This document shows positions 44,601 through 54,151 of a stretch of 64,000 nucleotides of DNA, in pieces. Each line of letters starts with the position of its first letter. The first letter of the stretch is position 1. The notes under the pieces were generated by a model. The model was not told the origin of the DNA, searched no databases, and saw only the letters and a list, made by a program, of their open reading frames with translations. Position numbers and translations under genes: made by a program. Source of the DNA: Rana temporaria (Eukaryota > Chordata > Amphibia > Anura > Ranidae); contig NC_053492.1 of NCBI RefSeq assembly GCF_905171775.1, positions 298,263,865-298,327,864 of the forward strand, written 5' to 3'.

Positions 44601-47600
44601 CCTGGGTACAAGCTGGCATTGAGATAATGTAATGTAATGCTACATCTCTTCTCCCCCTCCTCTTGTTGCTGTGTCTAATTGTGTTGGTTCATTGCACATA
44701 GACAATGGTCTGGACTGGAGACGTCTCTCCGCAGGGGATGTGTATTGAGAGGCTGCCTGCTTACCATAATCCCTTTATGTTTATCTGTAGACTGTTTCAA
44801 TGTACAAATGTTTAGTTCCCGTTGGTTGTTCCTTGTCCCCCTCCCCTCTTTGACAAGGCTAAGGGGAGTGTCCCTAACTGTGTGTAAAACTGTATGTCTT
44901 GGATTTAATAAACAGTTTATGCTCTGCATGTTTAACCCTCAACACATGTGTGGATTGTCTCATGATTGAGGGGTTAAGGGTTGGTTATGGCGAATCTGCA
45001 GGCTGCGGGTGCGTTTGAAGGACAGGGGACTCAGGTCTGGCAGATGTGCCCACCTGGGGTATCTGAGATCCGTCACAGTCAGAATAACTGGGTAAGAATA
45101 AACATTCTGTCTACTGAAAACTAACATTTAAGCTATGAGTCCACTAAATCCCCCACTGAATCCCTACACCTCTTGGGGACATTAGTGGAAAGATGTCACC
45201 ACTGGCTCCATTAGATGATTCCACTCTCTTTCTGATGCAATATGAATAAAATAAAATAAAATAAATGAAAAGATAGAAAGACCATGTAGTGTCAGCGAAA
45301 GACCTGGGATTTCAAATGTAGAGATCATCCTGCTCAGTCTCAGACAGGCACACGAAGAGGAAATAATGCAAATCTTGAGCAGGGAACTGAATGCAAGTAT
45401 TGGTAATTATAATTAGATCTATTGTACATCCGATAATTATGCTATCTGTGACTGATAGATGTGACAAGACATTCATATTAAATTAAAGAATACTATACTG
45501 CATTGTGTGTCTAAAAGCATGGTTTCTTATAGGTGTGATCCCATATTGTTAACAGAGTGGAGATCCTGACCCACCTTACCACAGCTGTGATAAACCATAT
45601 TCACCTTTATGCAAACAAATATCAAGTCTTTCCCCATTTTCTTTATATTTAAAGACAAAATACGGAAGGAAGCAAAAAACAGTGGCAAGGTGATTTCCAA
45701 CACATGGTTCCAAGGCAACCTGAAAGGGGAACTGTTCCTGCCATAGACCACACAAAACCGAACACTATACTGTACTTCTGATTTAATTGGCTTGTTATTA
45801 TTCCAGTACAGAAGGAATACACACCTTACATCTGTTTGGCTTCTGCTGGCAACAATTTCATGTTAAAATACTCTTATATATGAAGTCCATTGTGGAAAAA
45901 AATATGGATTCACATGATGAAGAATACAAAACTCACTGTCATTCAACTACAAAAAACAAACAAATGTAAAATAAATAAATGCATACTTACTATGCAATAG
46001 AGGATGAAATCTACTTGTTTCGACTGAACAGTTTTTGCTATTTATAATGACCTTGCCATAATATTCTGTTGTTTTATTTGTTTCACTTGTTTCATTAGTT
46101 AAGTCGCACCAGGTTAATGTGATTTCTGTGCATTCCTTTTTTTTCTGCCAGGGTTTATCTCCATATCTGTGCATCAAGAACAGTTATATCAATATACAGA
46201 ATGAATATGTAGAAAGTAGTGTTATTACTTACCTTCATGTTTTGTCTGACAGTGTAAAAAAAAATTAGGAATACCTAATGCCCCGTACACACCATCACTT
46301 TATGTGATGAAAAAAAACTACATTTTCTGTGAAGTAAAAAATGACGTTTTTGAAACTTCAATTTTCAAAGACGAAGTTGCCTACACACCATCGTTTTTCT
46401 CACAATGTTCTAGCAAAGCGAGGTTACGTTCTCACCACTTTTTCCATTGAAGCTCGCTTCTGGGCATGCGCGGGTGTAAAAACGTCTTTTTAAACAACGT
46501 TTTTTGCTACACACGGTCAATTTCTGTGAAGTAAAAAACGACGTTTTGAAAAACGACACATAAAATTGAAGCATGCTTCAATTTTTTTTGGTCGTTTTTT
46601 ACAAGACATAAAACGAAGTTTTCCCCCACACACGGTCAATTAAAGTGACGTTTTTAAAAACGTCATTTTTTTTCATCACATAAAGTGATGGTGTGTACCG
46701 GGCATAAGCCTAGGATAGCTAAAGCCTAGCTGATGTTTTACACATTTTATTATTATTTGTGTTACTATTATTATATAGGTTTTACATAGTGCCAACAGTT
46801 TGTGCAGTGATCTACAAAATAAAATTGGACAGTACAATTACAGTATAATTTAAGATGAGAAAGTAAAGCTTGGTACATAAACACACCAGCTAAAAATCAG
46901 CCGGTTCAGCAGGAACCGGATGACTTTAAGACCGTGGGGCAGATCCAGAAAGAATTGCGTGGGCGCAGCGTATGTGAGATACGCTACGCCGCTGTAACTT
47001 ACTTGTTGTAGCTTTGAATCCACAAAGAATTTGCGCCGTAAGTTATGGCGCGTAGTGTATCTCTTGCGGGGTAACGGTGCCTAATTCAAATCGGCGAGTA
47101 GGGGGGCGTGTTTCATTTAAATGAAACGCGCGTCCCCTCGCCGAACGAACTGCGCATGCGCCGTCCCCTTAATTTCCCGCCGTGCATTGTGCGAAATGAC
47201 GTCGCAAGGGCGTCATTGTTTAGACTTGGACGTAAATTACTTCCATCCCGCGATTCACGGACGACTTACGCAAACGAAAAAAAAAATTCAAATTAAACGC
47301 GGGAACGACGGCCATACTTAACATAGCAGGTCTAACTATACGCCACGAAACAGCAGCTTTAACTATACGCCGGAAAAAGCCGACTAGAGACGACGTAAAA
47401 GAATGCGACGGCCGCTCGTACGTTCGTGGATCGTCGGAAATTGCTAATTTGCATACTAGACGTGGAAAACGACAGGAACGCCACCCAGCGGACGCCGAAG
47501 AATTGCATCTTAGATCCGAAGGCGTATGAAGACGTACGCCTGTCGGATCTAACCCAGATGCCGTTGTATCTTGTTTTGAGGATTCAAAACAACGATACGA

Positions 47601-50600
47601 CGCGGGAAATTTGAAAGTACGCCGGCGTATCAGTAGATACGCCGGCGTACTCTCTCTGTGGATCTGCCCCCATGTATACAGCATTCAGACCATGGGGAAA
47701 ACAAGCACTTGATCAATGCTTGCAGCCAATGACTGCTAGCACTGACCATGTATTCTGATCTGATTCATTGACTGATCATCTGATGGACCCAGCAGATTAG
47801 TGTTACCAGTATCTAGTAACTGGGTATCATGTGATCGCTATGATTGGTCATAGCGATCACATTAAGCAGTGTAAACCACCTGTTATGAATAAGAAGATTA
47901 AAAAAAGTATTATTATTAATACTATTATTACTATTATTTTAGCATACTGTCACCAGTCATGATTCTATACTGCACTGGTAACAGTATGTAAAAAAAAAAA
48001 ATAGTGAAAAAAAAAAACATTTTATTTAATTTTATTTTCCAAAACCTTTTTTACAAAAAAGTACAACTTCACAAAACTTGCCTCAGACTTTCTACTTTCC
48101 AAAAAGGGGTCATTTGGGGGATATGTGTACTATCCTGGCATTTTAGGGCCTTAAGAAATGAGATAGGCCTTTAGTACATCAGGATTGACCAATTTTCAAA
48201 TATATACAGGTCATTCTCAAAAAATTTGCATATTGTGATAAAGTTCATTATTTTCTGTAATGTACTGATAAACATTAGACTTTCATATATTTTAGATTCA
48301 TTACACACAACTGAAGTAGTTCAAGCCTTTTATTGTTTTAATATTCATGATTTTGGCATACAGCTCATGAAAACCCAAAATTCCTATCTCAAAAAATTAG
48401 CATATTTCATCCGACCAATAAAAGAAAAGTGTTTTTAATAAAAAAAAGTCAACCTTCAAATAATTATGTTCAGTTATGCACTCAATACTTGGTCGGGAAT
48501 CCTTTTGCAGAAATGACTGCTTCAATGCGGCGTGGCATGGAGGCAATCAGCCTGTGGCACTGCTGAGGTGTTATGGAGACCCAGGATGCTTCGGTAGCGG
48601 CCTTAAGCTCATCCAGAGTGTTGGGTCTTGCGTCTCTCAACTTTCTCTTCCCAATATCCCACAGATTTATGGGGTTCAGGTCAGGAGAGTTGGCAGGCCA
48701 ATTGAGCACAGTAATACCATGGTCAGTAAACCATTTACCAGTGGTTTTGGCACTGTGAGCAGGTGCCAGGTCGTGCTGAAAAATGAAATCTTCATCTCCA
48801 TAAAGCTTTTCAGCAGATGGAAGCATGAAGTGCTCCAAAATCTCCTGATAGCTACCGTAGCTGCATTCACCCTGCCCTTGATAAAACACAGTGGACCAAC
48901 ACCAGCAGCCAGCAGCTGACATGGCACCCCAGACCATCACTGACTGTGGGTACTTGACACTGGACTTCAGGCATTTTGGCATTTCCCTCTCCCCAGTCTT
49001 CCTCCAGACTCTGGCACCTTGATTACCGAATGACATGCAAAATTTGCTTTCATCCGAAAAAAGTACTTTGGACCACTGAGCAACAGTCCAGTGTTCTTCT
49101 CTGTAGCCCAGGTCAGGCGCTTCTGGTTTCTGGTTCAAAAGTGGCTTGACCTGGGGAATGCGGCACCTGTAGCCCATTTCCTGCACACGCCTGTACACGG
49201 TGGCTCTGGATGTTTCTACTCCAGACTCAGTCCACTGCTTCCGCAGGTCCCCCAAGGTCTGGAATCGGTCCTTCTCCACAATCTTCCTCAGGGTCCGGTC
49301 ACCTCTTCTCGTTGTGCAGCGTTTTCTGCCACACTTTTTCCTTCCCACAGACTTCCCACTGAGGTGCCTTGATACAGCACTCTGGGAACAGCCTATTCGT
49401 TCAGAAATTTCTTTCTGTGTCTTACCCTCTTGCTTGAGGGTGTCAATGATGGCCTTCTGGACAGCAGTCAGGTCGGCAGTCTTACCCATGATTGCGGTTT
49501 GGAGTAATGAACCAGGCTGGGAGTTTTTAAAAGCCTCACGAATCTTTTGCAGGTGTTTAGAGTTAATTAGTTGATTCAGATGATTAGGTTAAGAGCTCGT
49601 TTAGAGAACCTTTTCATGATATGCTAATTTTTTGAGATAGGAACTTTGGGTTTTCATGAGCTGTATGCCAAAATCATCAATATTAAAACAATAAAAGGCT
49701 TGAACTACTTCAGTTGTGTGTAATGAATCTAAAATATATGAAAGTCTAATGTTTATCAGTACATTACAGAAAATAATGAACTTTATCACAATATGCAAAT
49801 TTTTTGAGAATGACCTGTATATAATGGCTTGTAAATACTATAACTTTCACACAAACCAATTAATATACACTTATTAGGATTTGTTTTACCAAAGACATGT
49901 AGCAGAATAAATTTTGACTTAAATTTATGAAGAAATTTGATTTTATTGCATATGTTGTATAACAGAAAGTAGAATTCTTTTTTTCAGCCGGTTTGCATTC
50001 ATATAAAAAAGAACAGTGGTGATAAAATACCACCAAAAGAAAGCTATATTTGCATGAAAAAATGATATAAATTTCATTTGTGTACTGTGTTGCATGGCCG
50101 TGCAATTGCCAGTTAAAGTAGCGCAATGCTGAATAGCAAAAAAATTCTCTGGTTATGAAGGGGGAGCTCAAAAAGGTATAGATAAAATCATGTTTTCATT
50201 CAATGTCAGTAGATAAAAGACTATTTCTTGTGTAAAAACATATAGGTTATTAAAACTCCACAAAAATCTGATTTACTCATGTCTATTACACATAAACATC
50301 TGTAGCATCTACTCCTGATAAAGTGAATTGTTCATGAAACGCGTTGAGTCTTGTGATGCAACTTGTCCATCTATTTATATAATCAATATTTGAAAAAAGA
50401 TTTTTGAGATATTGTTAAAATATGATTTGATTGATTAGTTATGTGTAATAGACAGACATAAGTAAATCAGCTTTTTGTAAAGTTTTTAAGACCTATATGG
50501 TTTTGTACAAGAATTGGGCTTTTATCTGTTGATGTTGAATACAACTATGATTTTATCTTTTAGGATGAATGTGATGTGCCTTTTTCTAAAGTCCCAGGGC

Positions 50601-53600
50601 ACAAGGGCACAAGATTTGTTGGTTTCTATTTAACACAATGGATAGAGGGGAGTCAAGTCCATGTATCAGACCAATAGTGAGATTGTATTGTTGAGGAATA
50701 GAGGGGGATATCAGACTAGTTCTGGTACTAAGCCCTGATTAGTGATTGAACTGAATCTAACTGGTGTCTACAAATCTGCATAGTAATGTTTAGACACCAT
50801 GCACAACTTCTGCAACCAGAATGTACACGGGAAGTCTATAGGAGTGGCAGATGTAAAAAGTCTACCTTACCTGACTGGACATATCATTTAATCAGAGGAT
50901 GACATGCTTTCTTGTGATCGTTACACTGACATCACCAAGCTTTATACCTGCACATAGGCATTTGGGATCAATTGGAGGTCAGTTTAATATCATCTGACAG
51001 CCTTGCCAATTAGAAAATATTATAATATATCCCCTCCATTCCTCCTAGTTAACATTGTCAGTGGAAAAAAAAAAGTAATGGGATATTCAAAATTTTACAA
51101 CTGTCACAGGATCATGAGGTGAGGTGAATCTTTCCAAGGGGCACATGTCCCAGTGACAGCTGTCTTCTTACTTAAACTGCTTCCAGACCACCCCACATAC
51201 ATTTCCTGCAGCAGGGCGGGCCTTCGGTGCGAAATCACGTAGCTGTACGTGAATTTGATTTCCAGGTCTGGGGCATGCACGCATGTGGCCGGCGACCCGC
51301 TTCCACTATGATTGGACACAGCGGGAGCCAATTAGTGGGTTCGGTGGACCCAATGTTTGCGGGCACACAACGATTGTTACCGAGAGAGGCAGAACAGCGG
51401 TCTGCCTATGTAAACAAGGCAGACTGCCGTTCTGTCAGAGGGGAAGGTGAAGATCTTGTGTTTCTGCTAAGCAGGAACACGGATCTCTGTTTTCCCCCAG
51501 TCAAAGCACATCCCCCACAGTTAGCAAGCACTCCCAGGGAACACATTTAACTCTTTGATCGCCCCTGATGTTAACCCCTTCCCTACCAGTGTCAATAGTA
51601 CAGTGACAGTGCATTCTATTTTAGCACTGATTACTGTATTGGTGTCACTGGTCCCCAAAAAGTGTTACTTAGCCAAGGTTCACACTGGGCTGCAGGATTG
51701 AAGCCATGCGAGTTCAGCTGAATTTGCACGATTTCACTCCCGCCTGTCAGTCCCTATTTCGATTTTAGAGACATCTGTGCAGGTTTCCAATGTAAATCGT
51801 GGCCCAAAATTACAAAAAGTAGTACAGAAACTACTCTTTGAAATCGTTGCAGCGCCGCAGATGCGGCGCCACACCAATTAGTAAAATGCCATTGCCGGCA
51901 ATTGTTGGCAAATGCCGCCGATTTGACATGTCAAACTGCATTTCAAATTGTACCAATGTCAACCAGGGCTTAGCGTCAGATTTGTCTGCAGCAATATCGC
52001 AGTCCCGCTAAAAATCGCTGATCGCCACCATTACTAGACGCTATAACTTTTGCACAAACCAATCATTATAAGCTTATTGGGATTTTTTTTTACCAAACTA
52101 CATATTGGTCTAAATAAATTAAGAAATTTGATTTTTTATTTTTTATTTTTATTGGATGCATTATATAGCAGAAAGTAAAAAAATCTTGTTTTAACAAAAA
52201 AAATGTTGTTTTTTCTGTGTTTATAGCGCAAAAGTTTTAACCACAGAGATGATCAAATACCACAAAAAGAAATCTCTATTTGAGGCAAAAAAAGGACATC
52301 AATATTATTTGGGTACAGCGTCTCACGACAGCGCAATTGTCAGTTAAAGTACTGCAGTGCCGTAACACCAAAAAACGATAAACCTTCCAGAGCTGAAGAG
52401 GTTAAATAATTTCCAATTACTTCCTGCTGTGTCTCTGGAATGAAGGGAAATCTTCAGAGTGGGACACACATAGACAGCTAAAAAAATTGAGGGTTTTACC
52501 ACTCCATAAATAATGTCTTTAGATACACTTTAAAGTGGTTGTAAAGACTCATGTTTTTTTTAACTTCATGGTAAAACCAATCAATGCATGACCAATGACC
52601 AAAACCAATCAATGCATGAAGGTAAAAAACCTTCTGCGTGCTGCTTCCCTCCACAGCCCCTCATAATACTCACCTGAGCCCCCTCTCAATCCAGTGATGT
52701 GCAGGGGAGCCTTGGCTATCCCATGTCTCTCTCTCCTCATTGGCTCCCACTGCTGTCATTTAAAGCCAGCGAGCCAATGAGGAGAGATTGTGGAAGCTAG
52801 GCTTCTTATACACACATAGAGTGAGGCTCGGGAGCGGGCATGTTTACTATTGGGGCACTGGTCAAGAAAAGAGCCAGGAGTGTCAGCAGGGACCAGAGAA
52901 GGAAAGGATTGGGGCTGATCTGTGCAAAGCCACTGCACAGAGCAGGTAAGTATGATTTATTTGTTATTAAAAAACAAAAAAAACAAAGCTTTAGTATCAC
53001 CTATAAAAAAGTAGGACATCCTTCTTACCACTAAACCACTGAGGTCACAGTTCTACTGCGTTAAATAATGGTACATTAATAACTACTTTTAAAATAGAAT
53101 TGAAAAGGAAGTGTTGCAAGCAGAGGCGATTCAGTTCGCATGTGTTGCGCTATATTTTCTCACACGGAAATCAGAAAATAGTTTTATTTTTTTCTCTGAC
53201 CCGCACAAGGAAAACTCAGGACCCAATGGTTGGTTAGCTAGGCATCAATTCAATTATTCATAAATTAACCTACTGTACTTATGCTTTTTCCATCAACAAC
53301 TTAATAGGAAATATGCCTTGAAATACATAGGCTGCCACTGCTGACCTCAAGAGCCAGTTGCACTGCTAGCATCCCAACCCTCTAGCTCCCAGGCACTAAA
53401 GCCTAGCACACGCGGGCCGAATGTCGGGCGACATCAGCCGGTTCGGTTTGGCCCGTGTGTGTGGCAGCCGGTCCAACAGAAGCCAGCCGTTCGGGCCAGC
53501 TTCTGTCAGATGAGCGTACTGGAAACCCAGCAGCTGACCGACCCCTGATCAGCGCTTTCAGCCAATGGCAGAGAGCACAGAGTGAAGTGTTCTGGTGTTT

Positions 53601-53893
53601 TCTGTCAGAACACAATATTTTAGCAGGGGAGATTGATGTACGAACATCGGATTGTTAGTACAGCGGCTCCAATCTGAGCTGTCAGTTCTCGTTCAACCCA
53701 GTGAACGAAAAAAAATAAAAAAAATAGTAGGGTTTACTAGACTTTACTGGGAATAAAGCATCAAGCCAAGTCATAACTCCTTCTCTGTACACATGTTCCA
53801 TTCAGATCAGTGACTTGAAAAGCATTAAAGCCACTGAATTGGGAGGACACAGGAAAATTATTTTTTTTTTAGAAAGAGATGCTAGCAATAAAA

Positions 53894-53946
<53 letters not shown>

Positions 53947-54151
53947 CTGCTTTTTTTTTTTTTTCATCTCCAAACAATCCCCAAACATCTGACACAATAA
54001 TAAATTGAACTTGCTTTGACTTACTTTTTGTATCTCACTGTATACTGTAGCCCTGTTGAATTTTCTGGCGGTTTCCAGGTAAGAATATTGTTAAAGTTAT
54101 AAGATGAGAAAACGACATTCATTTGCTCTTGGAAAACACAAGATGACTTTG
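31790..54151 (-). CDS. il20ra: Interleukin-20 receptor subunit alpha, exons 2-7, gene span
   Basis: Minus-strand exons 54151..54025, 46166..45991, 43718..43573, 39835..39715, 34221..34085 and 32614..31790 join in one frame (phases 1, 2, 1, 0, 1, 0), giving about 509 aa without the signal peptide, near the roughly 550 aa of mammalian IL20RA. In mammals this chain pairs with IL20RB (IL-19, IL-20, IL-24) or IL10RB (IL-26) and signals through JAK/STAT3. Sequence evidence: TWKPPEN and EIGPP in the FN3 ectodomain; GYATHKYIHG after the membrane segment, like GYSIYRYIHV of the human protein; and tail motifs FVDWSPEDP, GLLSQLY and EERWGLLV, like LVDWDPQ, GLLSRLY and EEWGLYV. All splice sites are canonical and no stop interrupts it. 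Exon 1 (signal peptide) is not identified. Introns are full of mobile elements. Confidence 0.92.
32932..33443. mobile_element. ACCGTATTT-GTATAAGACGA element
   Basis: Ends ACCGTATTTGCCGGTGTATAAG and CTTATACGCCAGCAAATACAGT match the element at 25573-26568. The interior has inverted GAGCAGGCT and ATACATCGCT-type arms instead of the minisatellite. Confidence 0.75.
33532..34026. mobile_element. TTAA-flanked palindromic MITE next to IL20RA exon 6
   Basis: Ends AGTGGAGGTTCACCCGAAAA and TTTTCGGGTGAACTCCCGCT, with TTAA at 33528-33531 and 34027-34030. Nearly the whole 495 bp is an inverted repeat. Related to the interrupted MITE at 9.69-10.55 kb. Confidence 0.85.
34085..34221 (-). CDS. il20ra: IL20RA exon 6: transmembrane segment
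   Basis: Encodes DHTSEQTIKG, a hydrophobic span MIYILPVTAIFCTFILLGYA, then THKYIHGSNPTHPTIL. The proline-containing juxtamembrane stretch is where a JAK-binding box 1 would sit. Phase 1 in, 0 out; acceptor TTGCAG, donor GTAAAT. A TTAA-flanked MITE ends only 58 bp beyond the donor. Confidence 0.93.
34618..35141. mobile_element. TTAA-flanked MITE (AGTGTTACTAAACCC ends)
   Basis: Ends AGTGTTACTAAACCC and GGGTTTAGTAAGACT, TTAA at 34614-34617 and 35142-35145. The right TTAA is shared with the next MITE. Confidence 0.85.
35146..35604. mobile_element. TTAA-flanked MITE (AGTGGAGTTCCACCC end)
   Basis: Begins AGTGGAGTTCCACCC and ends CTGAAACTCTGCT; TTAA at 35142-35145 and 35605-35608. Head-to-tail with the preceding MITE. 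Confidence 0.7.
36180..37161 (+). pseudogene. Harbinger-partner-like coiled-coil protein, frame-broken
   Basis: An exon-like block ends AYFNSQQVVGLPGFDSDEAV before a good donor GTAAG at 36350. The next exon starts after CATCCACAG at 36456. Spliced in frame it reads DGQEGAGPSGQSAPSPGHQA then a TAG; a neighbouring frame continues PRKESSGEGSG, an acidic EEVEEEEVEEEE run, GVSDFLPANLRRDQ and a coiled coil (TRTLAQMEESLVSIKDSVMD to LNRIAVALEG), stopping at 37161. One small indel near 36525 would explain the break. The acidic-plus-coiled-coil layout resembles the Myb/SANT gene at 0.1-1.8 kb. No DNA-binding exon is seen to its left. Confidence 0.5.
37980..38070. mobile_element. PIF/Harbinger-like right terminus
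   Basis: AGATACGCCGGCGTAAGTGCTTTGTGAATCTGGCCC (38035-38071) is the same end as in the 56.6 and 61.0 kb MITEs; the GCGCATATTTAAAATTATGC region precedes it. No matching left terminus found. Confidence 0.55.
38072..38178 (-). mobile_element. LINE reverse-transcriptase fragment
   Basis: GGTGTCATCTGCAAACACTG resembles the FADDTKL-encoding stretch of the LINE at 8.85 kb. About 105 bp only. Confidence 0.5.
38179..38685. repeat. G-rich repeat and a second Harbinger-like end
   Basis: A G-rich block with repeated GTTGAGCGGGGG and AATTGAGAAGCGGGGG words. Then GATACTCCGTCGTATCTCCTTTGTGAATCTGGCCC at 38646-38681. Confidence 0.5.
39069..39539. mobile_element. PIF/Harbinger-like MITE with AAT duplication
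   Basis: Ends GGCCCGGATTTACGTAG and CTACGAGAATCTGGGCC, flanked by AAT (39066-39068, 39540-39542). Subterminal ATACGACGGCGTATC palindromes. Confidence 0.8.
39715..39835 (-). CDS. il20ra: IL20RA exon 5: second FN3 module end
   Basis: Encodes EPYYMIENIEPNTKYCVTAE, then VFWLYKKSNRSKQTCVTTNA. The EPNT-YCV segment matches human LEPNTLYCV, and the late Cys completes the D2 pair. Acceptor TTCTAG, donor GTAAG; phase 0 in, 1 out. Confidence 0.92.
39840..40478. other. IL20RA intron 5 sequence, nothing recognised
   Basis: No element termini or extra exons that I can support; contains TACAGTGCCTACCAAAACTTTTGATCC-type sequence near 39902 of unknown origin. Confidence 0.35.
40483..40983. mobile_element. 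AGGGGTTGTAAAGG palindromic MITE
   Basis: Two 240-bp inverted arms (TTCACTTACCTCATCCTTC and its complement, CACTTCCTGTTCTTCTGTCTG, CCTGGTGTGGAGTGTC) meet near 40730. Left flank TTAA; right flank TGTAA, a possible mutated TTAA. A G run lies at 40946-40962. Confidence 0.85.
41640..43480 (-). pseudogene. Ty3/gypsy polymerase fossil
   Basis: The minus strand near 42520-42200 encodes CNDFRNLNEVSRFNAYPMSW, LLERLELAWFISSME and FLACKPPLQTFKEL, decayed counterparts of gypsy reverse-transcriptase motifs, with stops. Sequence on both sides reads as further degraded polyprotein. Split by the MITE at 42598-43039. No LTRs are recognised around it. Confidence 0.65.
42598..43039. mobile_element. TTAA-flanked MITE (AGCGGTTGTAAACC ends)
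   Basis: Ends AGCGGTTGTAAACCGC and GGGTTTACAACCACT, TTAA at 42594-42597 and 43040-43043. Contains a GC-rich GCGCGTGCGCGCGGG core and a CTAAACCGTGCAGGTTTAG hairpin. It interrupts the gypsy fossil. Confidence 0.85.
43573..43718 (-). CDS. il20ra: IL20RA exon 4: second FN3 module start
   Basis: Encodes EIGPPTVNLNFSNASIEI and LKYHIYVNDIKKETE. The IGPP hinge and LKY strand match human IL20RA (QIGPPEV, LKYNV). Acceptor TTGTTAG, donor GTAAGT; phase 1 in, 0 out. Confidence 0.92.
43740..44500. other. IL20RA intron 3 sequence, nothing recognised
   Basis: No gene or element end supported, except a fragment near 43825-44120 that has the look of an old hAT repeat (GTGGTCAACTT, GAGGGCTGCAC). Confidence 0.35.
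44512..45077 (+). mobile_element. Solo LTR with GTCAG target duplication
   Basis: Begins TGTGACAGAACC and ends GATCCGTCACA, flanked by GTCAG at 44507-44511 and 45078-45082. AATAAA at 44907-44912 gives plus orientation. 566 bp, no internal region. It lies antisense in an IL20RA intron. Confidence 0.85.
45083..45985. other. IL20RA intron sequence, nothing recognised
   Basis: A/T-rich. A short AATAAAATAAAATAAAAT run at 45244-45263; no exon signals beyond exon 3. Confidence 0.4.
45991..46166 (-). CDS. il20ra: IL20RA exon 3: first FN3 module, C-terminal half
   Basis: Encodes YGDKPWQKKKECTEITLTWC, DLTNETSETN, EYYGKV and SRFHPLLH. Human IL20RA has YGQKKWLNKSEC, CDLSAETSD and YYAKV at the same places. 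Three sequons. Acceptor CACAG, donor GTAAGT. Confidence 0.92.
46279..46704. mobile_element. MITE with TGCCCCGTACACACC ends and TAA duplication
   Basis: Ends TGCCCCGTACACACCATCAC and GTGATGGTGTGTACCGGGCA; TAA at 46276-46278 and 46705-46707. Arms extend over most of the length. It ends 113 bp upstream of IL20RA exon 3. Confidence 0.85.
46936..47670. mobile_element. PIF/Harbinger-like MITE (GGGGCAGATCCA ends)
   Basis: Ends GGGGCAGATCCAGAAAG and CTCTGTGGATCTGCCCC with subterminal ACGCCGGCGTA motifs. Open frames inside are composition effects. Confidence 0.75.
48207..49817 (-). mobile_element. Tc1-type transposon, nearly complete
   Basis: 1611 bp from CAGGTCATTCTCAAAAAATT to AATTTTTTGAGAATGACCTG, with about 210-bp inverted terminal repeats and TA on each side (48205-48206, 49818-49819). 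Both copies of the repeat are well conserved, so the insertion is fairly young. It lies in the intron between IL20RA exons 3 and 2. Confidence 0.95.
48482..49489 (-). CDS. Tc1 transposase, open frame lacking the third catalytic residue
   Basis: 335 aa without interruption. Residues 1-60 hold a paired-like helix-turn-helix (TQKEISERIGCSQSAVSRHL) and a basic RKKCGRKR linker. The DDE core has Asp146 in SDESKF and Asp240 in FQHDLAPAH. The expected NPIENLW motif reads NPINLW: the Glu codon that should stand 34 residues after Asp240 is missing at 48665-48667. The rest (SPDLNP, WDIGKRKLRD, ISAKGFPTKY end) is normal. A full-length protein could still bind ends but should not catalyse transposition. 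The start at 49489 is the usual N-terminus of the family. Confidence 0.93.
   Translation of the reverse strand: MGKTADLTAVQKAIIDTLKQEGKTQKEISERIGCSQSAVSRHLSGKSVGRKKCGRKRCTTRRGDRTLRKIVEKDRFQTLGDLRKQWTESGVETSRATVYRRVQEMGYRCRIPQVKPLLNQKPEAPDLGYREEHWTVAQWSKVLFSDESKFCMSFGNQGARVWRKTGEREMPKCLKSSVKYPQSVMVWGAMSAAGCWCWSTVFYQGQGECSYGSYQEILEHFMLPSAEKLYGDEDFIFQHDLAPAHSAKTTGKWFTDHGITVLNWPANSPDLNPINLWDIGKRKLRDARPNTLDELKAATEASWVSITPQQCHRLIASMPRRIEAVISAKGFPTKY
49820..51090. other. IL20RA intron with old repeat fragments
   Basis: 49830-50140 resembles the minus-oriented CCACTT-type repeat (ACTATAACTTTCACACAAACC). 50280-50345 has the GAAACGCGTTGAGTC repeat word. No exon seen. Confidence 0.4.
51172..52405 (-). 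repeat. CCACTT-type repeat, minus orientation
   Basis: Contains the complements of the markers of the 54.58-55.52 kb copy: GCTATAACTTTTGCACAAACC near 52024, AAAAGTTTTAACCACAGAGATGATCAAATACC near 52230 and GAAGAGGTTAAAT at the end. Interior diverged. Confidence 0.6.
52532..53000. mobile_element. AGTGGTTGTAAAG repeat copy
   Basis: Begins TTTAAAGTGGTTGTAAAG. Shares GAGCCAATGAGGAGAGA, CTCTGTGCAAA--CA and CACAGAGCAGGTAAGTAT with 55.66-56.03 kb. The right terminus is not clear. Confidence 0.5.
53896..53944. repeat. (AT)n microsatellite
   Basis: About 24 AT units followed by a T run, 80 bp beyond IL20RA exon 2 donor. Confidence 0.98.
54025..54151 (-). CDS. il20ra: IL20RA exon 2: first FN3 module, N-terminal half
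   Basis: Encodes KSSCVFQEQMNVVFSSYNF, then ILTWKPPENSTG and QYTVRYKK. Acceptor TTGCAG, donor GTAAGT; phase 1 in, 2 out. The W-x-PP motif is typical of the class II receptor D1 domain. Confidence 0.9.

Noticed and set aside
47220..47684. 154-aa minus-strand frame
   Set aside because: It lies wholly within a Harbinger-like MITE and reflects its GC-rich, stop-poor ends.
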